64,000 nucleotides of DNA, from NCBI GenBank assembly GCA_965249205.1, contig CBDFLL010000003.1, positions 203,303 through 267,302 of the forward strand, given 5' to 3'. Positions 56,796 to 64,000 of the stretch are shown piece by piece. The notes under the pieces are model-generated. The model searched no databases. It saw only the letters and a list, made by a program, of their open reading frames with translations, and was not told the origin of the DNA. The position numbers and the translations under genes were made by a program. The DNA is from JAQBVV01 sp965249205 (GTDB lineage: Bacteria; Acidobacteriota; Vicinamibacteria; Vicinamibacterales; UBA2999). Position 1 is the first letter of the stretch. Each line of letters begins with the position of its first letter.

Positions 56796-58583
56796 TTGTC
56801 CAACGTGAAATGGTGGGTCATCACGCCCGTCGCCATCGTGATCATGGGAGTCCTTTGGACCGGGTCGGCCTTCACCCAGTCGGGTGCCGCCGGCAGCGGG
56901 TTGATGCTGGGAACGGTCACGGCCGCAGACGGGAGCCCGATGGAAGGGGTCGTCGTCTCGGCGCGAACGTCTGATGAGACCTGGACGACGTCGGTCTACA
57001 CCGATACCCAGGGCAGGTACAGCTTCCCGCCGCTCGGCGCCGGCGAGTACTCGATGTGGGCGCAGGCAAAGGGCTACGACATCGCGCGGGCGGAGTTCAG
57101 CTTGGCGGATGACAAGCGGGTCGATCGTGATCTGACGATGCGATCGTTGGCCGATCCAGAGGTCGTCACCCGGCAGCTGGATGGGCCCGAGTGGTTTGCC
57201 GCGTTGCCAGAAGGCAACGACCAGGAGCGCCGGATGAAGCACCTGCTTCGAAACAACTGCACGGCGTGCCACGGTGCCGCCGTCACGCTCCAGGCCCGGT
57301 TTGACGAACGCGGCTGGGCGAACATCATCGACGTGATGGCGCGGGGCATCCCGCCGGTCAGGGACCCGGGAGCGGGGAACCCGACATGGCAGGCCTACAA
57401 GGACGAGCTTGCCCAGTACCTGGGCCGCGTGAGCGAGGACCTGCTGCCCACGCCCGGTCCGCGTCCAGCGGGAGCCGCGACGCAGGTCGTGATCACCGAA
57501 TACGACATTCCGCGGCAGGGGAGACCCATCTCGGCGCACACCGGCACCTTCTGGACCGAGGGCATCTCGACTCGATACGAGAGCAAGGGCGCGCGCGATA
57601 TCTGGGTCGACAGCCAGGGCAACCTCTGGGTCTCGGACGACCGGAGCATGGGCCGCACCACAGGGAAGCTGGATCCGCGGACGGGTCTGTGGACCGACTA
57701 CGCGATGCCCGACGAGGAAGGCGTGGCCACCCGTTCACACGGCATCTGGGGCGATCGGGAAACGGACACGGTCTTCCAGGGCGGCCAGCCGGACGGCGCG
57801 ATCCTGATGTTCGACACGAAGACCGAGGAGTTCGTGCATTTCGCTCCGCCCGACTCGATTCCAGGGGCCGGCGGTCATATCGACGTCGATTCGCAGGGCA
57901 ACGCCTGGGCCCCATCCCGCAACGGCGCCCTGAAGCTCAATCCGAAGACCGGGGAGTACACCTACTATCCGGTGCCGTACCTCGAGGGCTCGCGTCCCAG
58001 CGATCAGAATCAATACGGGCTCGCCGTCGATTCCGAGGACAACGTCTGGCTCGCCCGGGCGGGCACCGAAAGCGTGGCGTGGCTCGACACGAAGAGCGGG
58101 GAGACCGGGCACATCAAATTCGAGCCGATCGCGTTCTCCGGTTTGACCGAGAAGGACCGAACTGTCGCGGTCGGCATGAACAACGGGCCGCCGAACGGGA
58201 AAGGGCCCCGCAGGCTCGGCTCGGGTGGTCGCAACGGCGGCAACTACATGTGGGTGGCGCTGAACAAGTCAGACGAGGTCGCGAAGATCGATATTCGCAC
58301 CAAACAGGTGGTCGAGGAGTATGCGTTGCCCGAGGGAAGCGCGCCCTATTTCGCGACCGTCGACAAGAACGGCATGGTCTGGATTCCGGCGCAGAATGCC
58401 GACCGCATCTTCAAGCTCGACCCCACCACCGAACAGCTCACGGAGTTCCAGTTGCCGACCCGCGGCACCGACCTCCGGCATCTCACCGTTGACGACAGCA
58501 CGAGTCCATCAAGTATCTGGGTCACCTACAACCGGTCGAACAAGATCGCGCGGTTGCAGGAAAGACCGGCGGACACCCAGTAG
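56796..58583 (+). CDS. Secreted cytochrome c/Vgb-type beta-propeller fusion
   Basis: 595 aa from TTG 56796 with GAGGAGGG upstream. A signal helix is followed by a carboxypeptidase-regulatory domain ('GTVTAADGSPMEGVVVSARTSDETW'), a 'NNCTACHG' haem site near residue 150, and a virginiamycin-B-lyase-like propeller ('DIWVDSQGNLWVSDD', 'HIDVDSQGNAWAPSR', 'GLAVDSEDNVWLARA', 'ATVDKNGMVWIPAQ'). Probably a periplasmic oxidoreductase or sensor; substrate unknown. Confidence 0.88.
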   Translation: MSNVKWWVITPVAIVIMGVLWTGSAFTQSGAAGSGLMLGTVTAADGSPMEGVVVSARTSDETWTTSVYTDTQGRYSFPPLGAGEYSMWAQAKGYDIARAEFSLADDKRVDRDLTMRSLADPEVVTRQLDGPEWFAALPEGNDQERRMKHLLRNNCTACHGAAVTLQARFDERGWANIIDVMARGIPPVRDPGAGNPTWQAYKDELAQYLGRVSEDLLPTPGPRPAGAATQVVITEYDIPRQGRPISAHTGTFWTEGISTRYESKGARDIWVDSQGNLWVSDDRSMGRTTGKLDPRTGLWTDYAMPDEEGVATRSHGIWGDRETDTVFQGGQPDGAILMFDTKTEEFVHFAPPDSIPGAGGHIDVDSQGNAWAPSRNGALKLNPKTGEYTYYPVPYLEGSRPSDQNQYGLAVDSEDNVWLARAGTESVAWLDTKSGETGHIKFEPIAFSGLTEKDRTVAVGMNNGPPNGKGPRRLGSGGRNGGNYMWVALNKSDEVAKIDIRTKQVVEEYALPEGSAPYFATVDKNGMVWIPAQNADRIFKLDPTTEQLTEFQLPTRGTDLRHLTVDDSTSPSSIWVTYNRSNKIARLQERPADTQ

Positions 58584-58600
58584 ACGGGAGGGGCTAGAGG

Positions 58601-59362
58601 CTATGGCCGGGCGTCCGGTCCGACGCGAAACGCCTCATCGAACGCTGAGCACTCGTAGTCGAGGAGCTGCATGTTGCTCTCGAGGCGTCGATAGAGCGGC
58701 ATGCTCATCTTCCAGGGCCGCGTGAACACGTTCGGATCCTCGACCGTGACTTCGTAGCTGATGTGGTTGGGGGCCATCAGCGTGTAGCGTTCAACCACGT
58801 GCAGTAATTCGCTATGGTGGTTGCCTGCCTTGTCGAACCAGGTCTGATCGTTGAAGTGCACCACATCAACAACCAGCGTATCGCCTTCCCACGTTCCCCG
58901 CGAATCGCCCATCCACCACTCGATCGGACCCGGTGGATGCGAGGAGTTCATGAAGATATTCCGCACCGCGTGGGCATACTCGTACAGGATGGATACCTGC
59001 CTCGGCGTGTGAATAATCTGAAAAGGAAAGCCCATATAGGTGGCGCGTGGAACGCCAGGTAGCCAACACCTCGTCTCCGGATCCAGATCCGCGCGGTTCG
59101 CGTAGTTTTCCCTCTGCTTGGCCGCCGCCTCGGGTAGGTAGGGAATCTCGTTACCGTCGACGACGCCAAGGCCCGCCGGGACACCGAGGTCCGCAGGATG
59201 CGGCAGAATATTCCACGCCGCGCTGTTCACGACCTGCCAGATCCCTGACAGGTCGGGCTTGCCGTCTGGGGTGCGCGGGAGGGCCTGTCCGGCGGCAGGC
59301 GTCGGAGCGAGCACCACGATCGCAGCCGCCGCGACGACCGCCCCAACGAAGCGAGTCCTCAT
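58601..59362 (-). CDS. Secreted 'PDGKPDLSGIW' family protein
   Basis: 253 aa from ATG 59362 behind GGAG; an upstream in-frame start at 59404 adds 14 residues. Signal peptide ends near 'PAAGQ'. 'PRTPDGKPDLSGIWQ', 'PYLPEAAAKQRENYANRADLDPETRCWLPGVPR', and 'WWMGDSRGTWEGDTLVVDVVHFND' are shared with the next gene upstream. This family is abundant in acidobacterial genomes; function unknown. Confidence 0.8.
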   Translation of the reverse strand: MRTRFVGAVVAAAAIVVLAPTPAAGQALPRTPDGKPDLSGIWQVVNSAAWNILPHPADLGVPAGLGVVDGNEIPYLPEAAAKQRENYANRADLDPETRCWLPGVPRATYMGFPFQIIHTPRQVSILYEYAHAVRNIFMNSSHPPGPIEWWMGDSRGTWEGDTLVVDVVHFNDQTWFDKAGNHHSELLHVVERYTLMAPNHISYEVTVEDPNVFTRPWKMSMPLYRRLESNMQLLDYECSAFDEAFRVGPDARP

Positions 59363-59400
59363 CTCCACGCGCCTTTCTCCTGCATTCGGGGGCCGAAGCC

Positions 59401-60312
59401 TCACGGCTCCTGGTGAGTATGGATACCCAGCCTGCCTTCCCGGACCGCAGCCCGGCCGGTATCCAGCAGGTTACTGAGTGTCACGCCTTCCCAGCACGCC
59501 TCCTCGAAGAATTCGAAATTATCCTGACGGTTCCGCACGATGCCGAACGCCACCTTCCAGGGCTGTGTGAAGACGTTTGGATCATCGATCGTCGCCTCAT
59601 AGTCGATCGTGTTCGCATCGACCGCCGTCCAGCGTTCCACGACGCGCAAGGCATCGGTGTAGAAGGCCCCATGAGAATCAAGCCATGGCTGCTTGTTGTA
59701 CCCGACCGGGTCGGCGCGGAAATTCGTGGCCTCGACAACAAGTGTGTTGCCTTCCCAGCGGCCACGCGAATCGCCCTGCCACGTGGCGGCTCCCTCCGGG
59801 GCATGGGGACGGCCGTCTACCGGAATGACGCGATAGGCGTGCACCCACTCGTACATGATCACGACGTGGCCGGGAATCTGGAGAATCTGCATGGGGCCCC
59901 GGAGATTGCTCCTAGGCACGCCCTGCAACGAGCAGCGGTCCTCGGGTTCGATATGCTGCACTTCCGTTGGCGTATACAGGTTGACGAGGTGTTCCCTCCG
60001 CTTGGCTGCCGCCCAGGGCTGAAACGGAATTCGTCCGTTCGGCGGGTCGATGATCACCTGTTGTCGCAGTCCGATGCGGTTGGCGGCCCTGTCCTGCATT
60101 CTGTTGTGCGCCAGTTCGCAGCATCCCTCTTCAAGGCTGTGCCCAGCGTTCGCCGAACCAGGCCCCCCTGCCCAGATTCCCTGGATGTCCGGCTGACCAT
60201 CCGGCGTAAGCGGCGGGGTCCACGTCTGGCCCGCCAGGGGTGCCGGCGCCATGCACAAGAGCGCCGCGAGAAGCGCCGAGTGTGCCACGCAGCCGCGGGA
60301 CTGTTTTCTCAT
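59401..60312 (-). CDS. Secreted 'PDGQPDIQGIW' family protein (paralogue)
   Basis: 303 aa from ATG 60312 with GAAAGGAG upstream; an in-frame ATG at 60330 is rejected for lack of one. Signal peptide to 'LAGQ', then 'PPLTPDGQPDIQGIWAGG', 'RIPFQPWAAAKRREHL', 'HIEPEDRCSLQGVPR', and 'GDSRGRWEGNTLVVEATNF'. Clear paralogue of the 58601 gene, 38 bp apart in the same direction. Likely an operon of duplicated secreted proteins. Confidence 0.8.
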   Translation of the reverse strand: MRKQSRGCVAHSALLAALLCMAPAPLAGQTWTPPLTPDGQPDIQGIWAGGPGSANAGHSLEEGCCELAHNRMQDRAANRIGLRQQVIIDPPNGRIPFQPWAAAKRREHLVNLYTPTEVQHIEPEDRCSLQGVPRSNLRGPMQILQIPGHVVIMYEWVHAYRVIPVDGRPHAPEGAATWQGDSRGRWEGNTLVVEATNFRADPVGYNKQPWLDSHGAFYTDALRVVERWTAVDANTIDYEATIDDPNVFTQPWKVAFGIVRNRQDNFEFFEEACWEGVTLSNLLDTGRAAVREGRLGIHTHQEP

Positions 60313-60505
60313 GTCCGAAGCTCCTTTCAAGACCGCTGCGCGAAGTCTACTACTGACGGGACCCCTTCAGGTCGACCGACCGCGTGATTTCTCACACAAT
60401 GGACGACAACCGTAGCGGGTGGCGAACCGACCACGCGCGCGCTAGCGCTGAACCGAGTTGCCTACTACACTGGCAGACTTGACCAACAACCTGACGGGTA
60501 CTGGA

Positions 60506-62851
60506 ATGATCAACTCTCGAATGACCTTTAACCGCACGGCGTCGGCACTCATGGTGCTGCTCGTCGTCGGGGCACCGACGAACGGCGCAGGCCAGGACAC
60601 AGCGTCGGTCAGCGGCACGATCGCAGACGAGAGCGGCGGTGTGTTGCCGGGCGTCACCGTGACCGCGACCACCAGCGACACCGACGGCGATACACCCCGC
60701 GTTCGTACTGTCGTGAGCGGCGCTCAAGGGCGGTACGAGATCGTGGATCTGCCATCGGGGAGCTATCGCATGCGAGCGGTGCTGCCCGGCTTCAGTAGCG
60801 ACGAGGTGACGGTGGCCGTCATGGCCGGCGGGTCGACTGTGGTCGATATGGCGTTGGCAATCGCGCCGTTGGCGGAGACCGTCACTGTCACGCGAACCGA
60901 CCAGGATCTGGCTTCGGTGCCAAGTTCCGTCGCCGTCGTACAGCGCGACCAGATCGAATACGCTCAACGCAAGTCTTCGCTCGACGAGGCGCTCCGCGGG
61001 ATCCCTGGACTGTTTGTACAGAATCGCCGGAACTACGGTCTCTCGGGCGGTGTCGGTATCAGCGTGCGCGCGCCGCAACCGCGCTTCGGTCTGCGCGGGC
61101 TGGCGATTATTCAAGACGGCATTCCGATCACGACTGCGGACGGCACCACGGAACCGGGGAACGTCGATCTTGGCTCGGTCGGCCGGATCGACGTCATTCG
61201 CGGCCCAAGTTCTGTGCTCTACGGCAACTCGGCCGGCGGCGTGATCAACTTGAGCACGACGTTCGACACGTCCCGTCCCCTGACGATCACTCCTGATATC
61301 CAGTTTGGCAGCCACGGCTACAACCGGCAACAGCTCCGCCTGGATGGCGGGAATGCCGGCACGCAGTTCATGGCGAGCGTGAGCCGCTTCGAGACCGACG
61401 GGTTCCGGGACAACAGTGCTGCTGAAATCACACAGGCGAACGTCGTGGTGCGTCACGCAGTGTCGGCCAATACCGAGATGCGGGGCGTGTTCAACCTATT
61501 GGATGCACCGTTTTCAGAGAGCCCGAGCTTTCTCAACGAATCCGATGCCAGGAACCGCCCCACGCTGGCGAGGAACGTGGCGGCGGCTCGGCGCTGGGGC
61601 GAGGGCACCACGCAGGGACAAGGCGGACTCACTGTCCAACATCTGTTCGGTGATGCGCAGATGTTTCGCGCCACCGGCTGGGGCATGTGGCGCAACCTGG
61701 ACGCAATAGGCGTGTTTCAGAACATCGAGCTGGCTCGCACGGGATTTGGGTTCCGGTCTGAGTATCTCGGATCGACGCAGTCCGGGTCCATCGGCGTAGA
61801 GTGGGCGGCAGGGCTCGACGTCTCGTCCCAGAACGACGACCGGCAGGAATTCGGCCAGATACCACCGACAGTTCGAGGTGGGGACTCGACGAACGGACCG
61901 CTACGGGTCGACCAGACCGAGGACGTGCGCTCGGTCGGACCGTTTGCCCAGATCAGCCTCTCGCCGCACGACCGGGTGCGAGTCACCGCGGGCGTCCGCT
62001 GGGACTACTACGACTTCCAGGCCGGTGACCGGAAGCTGGACGACGGCGACCAATCTGGCGACCGGACGATGAGCGCGGTGAGCCCGTCGGTGGGAGTCAC
62101 GTTCGCGGCTGCGCCAGGCGCGAATATTTTCGCCAACGTCGCGACCGCCTACGAGACGCCAACGACTGTCGAACTGTCGAATACGCCGACGGGGGAGGGC
62201 GGATTCAACCAGGATCTGAATCCCCAGGATCTTCGTAGCCTTGAAGTCGGCGTGCGGGGTCTGATCGCGCCAGCACGGCTCCGGTACGAAGTGGCCGCCT
62301 ACGTCTCCACCGTGGACAACGCCCTGGTCACGTTTCAAAACCCCCTTTCGCAGGATTTCTTCCGCAATGCCGGCAAGTCGTCGCGGGACGGTGTCGAGTT
62401 ATCGCTCGACTGGGTGCCGAACCCGAGCTTCAGCGCACGGTTCGCCTACACCTACCAGAACTTCACGTTCGAGCGATTCGAGACTGAAACGTCGGACTTC
62501 TCAGGCAACATCGAACCGGGTGCGCCGCCGCATCGTGTCTTCACCGGACTCAACTACACCGCGCCGTTCGGGTTGCGATCGGGTGCCACCCTCCGGTGGG
62601 TCGATGCGTACACGCTCAACAACAGAAACACCGTCTTCAACTGGGCGCATACCGTCGTGGATCTTCGGTTCGGGTTTGATCGCACATGGGGGAACGCGAA
62701 TATCCGACCGTTCCTCGGAATCGATAATGTGTTTGACAGGCGCTATAACTCGTCAGCCATCATCAACGCGTTCGGAGGTCGTCGGTACTATGAGCCGTCG
62801 CCGGGCCGCGAGGTCTACGTCGGCCTGACGATCGGCGCCGGCTTGCCATAG
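60506..62851 (+). CDS. TonB-dependent outer-membrane receptor
   Basis: 781 aa from ATG 60506; a TTG at 60458 is a weaker alternative. Signal peptide, then a carboxypeptidase-regulatory domain ('SGTIADESGGVLPGVTVTATT'), plug ('VPSSVAVVQRDQIEY...DEALRGIPGLFVQNRRN', 'GIPITTADGTTEPGNVDLGSVGRIDVIRGPSSVLYGNSAGGVINL') and barrel to the terminal aromatic 'GREVYVGLTIGAG'. Plug motifs resemble siderophore/FecA-like receptors, so ferric uptake is likely. Divergent from the secreted-protein pair, sharing the 60313-60505 intergenic region. Confidence 0.93.
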   Translation: MINSRMTFNRTASALMVLLVVGAPTNGAGQDTASVSGTIADESGGVLPGVTVTATTSDTDGDTPRVRTVVSGAQGRYEIVDLPSGSYRMRAVLPGFSSDEVTVAVMAGGSTVVDMALAIAPLAETVTVTRTDQDLASVPSSVAVVQRDQIEYAQRKSSLDEALRGIPGLFVQNRRNYGLSGGVGISVRAPQPRFGLRGLAIIQDGIPITTADGTTEPGNVDLGSVGRIDVIRGPSSVLYGNSAGGVINLSTTFDTSRPLTITPDIQFGSHGYNRQQLRLDGGNAGTQFMASVSRFETDGFRDNSAAEITQANVVVRHAVSANTEMRGVFNLLDAPFSESPSFLNESDARNRPTLARNVAAARRWGEGTTQGQGGLTVQHLFGDAQMFRATGWGMWRNLDAIGVFQNIELARTGFGFRSEYLGSTQSGSIGVEWAAGLDVSSQNDDRQEFGQIPPTVRGGDSTNGPLRVDQTEDVRSVGPFAQISLSPHDRVRVTAGVRWDYYDFQAGDRKLDDGDQSGDRTMSAVSPSVGVTFAAAPGANIFANVATAYETPTTVELSNTPTGEGGFNQDLNPQDLRSLEVGVRGLIAPARLRYEVAAYVSTVDNALVTFQNPLSQDFFRNAGKSSRDGVELSLDWVPNPSFSARFAYTYQNFTFERFETETSDFSGNIEPGAPPHRVFTGLNYTAPFGLRSGATLRWVDAYTLNNRNTVFNWAHTVVDLRFGFDRTWGNANIRPFLGIDNVFDRRYNSSAIINAFGGRRYYEPSPGREVYVGLTIGAGLP

Positions 62852-63104
62852 CACGTGCAGGACTCCGGGGGGCGTAGCGCCCCGCCAGACGCACCGGGCC
62901 ACGCGTGCCCTCACGTCTTGTCTGCCACGGCGACAATGACGTGCTCATCCAAGGCGTGACGTCCCGCTGTTGATGAGCGCGCCTCGGTCGGCGAGGCGTC
63001 GCTCTTTGAGCGCTGCCACCGCGCCTTCGCCGACGGGAGTGCGACTCCGAAATCGTCGAGCCTCAACGTGAGAGGCTCACAATGCATCGGGCTATTATCT
63101 GTCG

Positions 63105-64000
63105 GTGCCCTGGAGGATAGCTGCCGCCATAGCGAGCCTGGCGCTGGCCGGATGCGGTGGGTCACAGTCAACAGGGTCGGCACCGAACGCATCGCCGTCA
63201 CCTCTGCCGCAGCCCACTGCCGGTCAGACGGTTTCGACCTTCTCGGTGAACTTGCCAATCGCCCCAGGAGACAGTGGCACCAACGCCTACGGCATCTGGC
63301 CGTTCGGCGTGCACGGTGGATCGCATGCGCTCGATGGCCACCCGGGATTCGACATTGAGTTTCGACCGGGCGCTTCTGTCCTTGCTGCGGCCGACGGTAC
63401 AGTTCAGAACGTCACCGCGGACAGCGCAGCCGCAGGACGGTACGTGATTCGCATCGATCACGTGGTTGGACAGGCCCACTACGCCACCGACTACACGAAC
63501 GTCAGCGCCATCGCACCTGGTGTGGCGCCTGGTCAGACGATTCTCGGAGGGAGCCCACTGGGGACGGCCGGAACGCAGACGCAGTTCATCGGATCGTCAC
63601 TGGTCACGTGGGCCATGACGCACTTTCAGGTCAACGACTTCTCGCGAAACGAAGGGCTGTCGAACCCGAACGCCGTGAGCCCTGAGGCGGTCCTCAGCGC
63701 AGCCGGTCGCGCCACCTTTGAGACGATCTGGCAGACAGCCGCGTATCAGACCGAATGGTGTGAGCCCTTCGCCACCAACTCCCGCCTTGCCGGGTTCCCG
63801 ATACCGCGCACCTGGACCATCCAGAGCGGCTCGCTTCCGGAGCACCTGGATGTTCGCTGCGTGATGGGCGGCAGTCTCGACCCCACGAGTACACGTTTCG
63901 TGATGCCGATGGGTCGCCGCGTGAATCCGGGTCACTTCGTCTGGACCCGTCTGCGAAGCCACTGTCCCGCGTCGACATGCAGCCAGCCTCCGGCGCCGTT
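63105..64000 (+). CDS. M23-like peptidase lipoprotein, runs off window
   Basis: GTG 63105, open through 64000 (about 298 codons visible). Lipobox 'LALAGC', low-complexity linker, then 'WPFGVHGGSHALDGHPGFDIEFRPGASVLAAADGTV' and 'YVIRIDHVVGQAHYATDYTNVSAI', which fit a LytM/M23 metallopeptidase fold: H in 'GSHALDGHPGFDI' plus D, and a later H. Later sequence diverges and has a Cys-rich end. It may be a cell-wall hydrolase or a non-catalytic relative. Confidence 0.7.
   Translation, partial: MPWRIAAAIASLALAGCGGSQSTGSAPNASPSPLPQPTAGQTVSTFSVNLPIAPGDSGTNAYGIWPFGVHGGSHALDGHPGFDIEFRPGASVLAAADGTVQNVTADSAAAGRYVIRIDHVVGQAHYATDYTNVSAIAPGVAPGQTILGGSPLGTAGTQTQFIGSSLVTWAMTHFQVNDFSRNEGLSNPNAVSPEAVLSAAGRATFETIWQTAAYQTEWCEPFATNSRLAGFPIPRTWTIQSGSLPEHLDVRCVMGGSLDPTSTRFVMPMGRRVNPGHFVWTRLRSHCPASTCSQPPAP

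Noticed and set aside
62869..62883. Terminator after the TonB receptor
   Set aside because: GGGGCG-TAG-CGCCCC hairpin is present but short with no T-run; too common at this GC to call.

Overview
The window is GC-rich (clearly above 60% by eye) and reads as an integrated siphovirus-type prophage with its right-hand chromosomal junction. The host looks acidobacterial. The evidence is at 56.3-64 kb: a TonB-dependent receptor with an N-terminal carboxypeptidase-regulatory domain, a cytochrome c/Vgb-type propeller fusion, and paired secreted proteins opening with a 'PDGxPDxxGIW' motif, a set common in Vicinamibacteria-like Acidobacteriota. That taxonomic call is inference from family content.

Early region, 1-15.1 kb. 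A leftward CI-type repressor runs off the left edge and faces a rightward Cro-like gene across a promoter with a perfect 8+3+8 palindrome. A tightly packed operon follows, with most genes joined by ATGA or GTGA overlaps. It holds CII-like and excisionase-like regulators, a NinB-like protein, an HNH endonuclease that carries a duplicated piece of its neighbour, ERF annealase plus YqaJ exonuclease, a DUF1376 replication protein, DnaB helicase, and a methylation block. That block has a cytosine-5 methyltransferase overlapped by a 317-codon second frame, three N4/N6-type methyltransferases (one lacking its catalytic motif), a Fic protein and a DUF4406 protein.

Accessory region, 14.3-28.2 kb. Insertion sequences (IS630, IS1595 twice, IS3 relics) interrupt phage genes. 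One IS1595 copy splits a DUF3800 gene with an intact 8-bp target duplication. Between them are a leftward lysin/membrane-protein pair, a secreted HNH nuclease, a ParB-methyltransferase fusion, a zinc-ribbon protein, a plasmid RepA remnant with a frameshift, and truncated lipoproteins.

Late region, 28.3-48.2 kb. This is an HK97-like packaging, head and tail module in standard order: HNH, TerS, TerL, portal, S49-type protease, major capsid, connectors, tail tube, the G/GT chaperone with a canonical A AAA AAC slippery site, tape measure, a 989-aa repeat-bearing tail protein, a holin-like protein, an NlpC/P60-like endolysin and an alpha/beta hydrolase.

Right end, 48.2-64 kb. After an IS3 relic, a frameshifted collagen-like gene and an Ig-domain lipoprotein, the 3' half of a tRNA-Arg(TCT) ending in CCA marks the probable attachment-site junction at 51.19-51.24 kb. 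The integrase is not in the window and presumably lies to its left. Downstream is chromosome: an FKBP lipoprotein, then an unusual end-to-end chain of mobile elements separated only by CTAG (two MITE-like elements, IS5, IS481), a second copy of the same IS1595, and the secreted, cytochrome and TonB genes.
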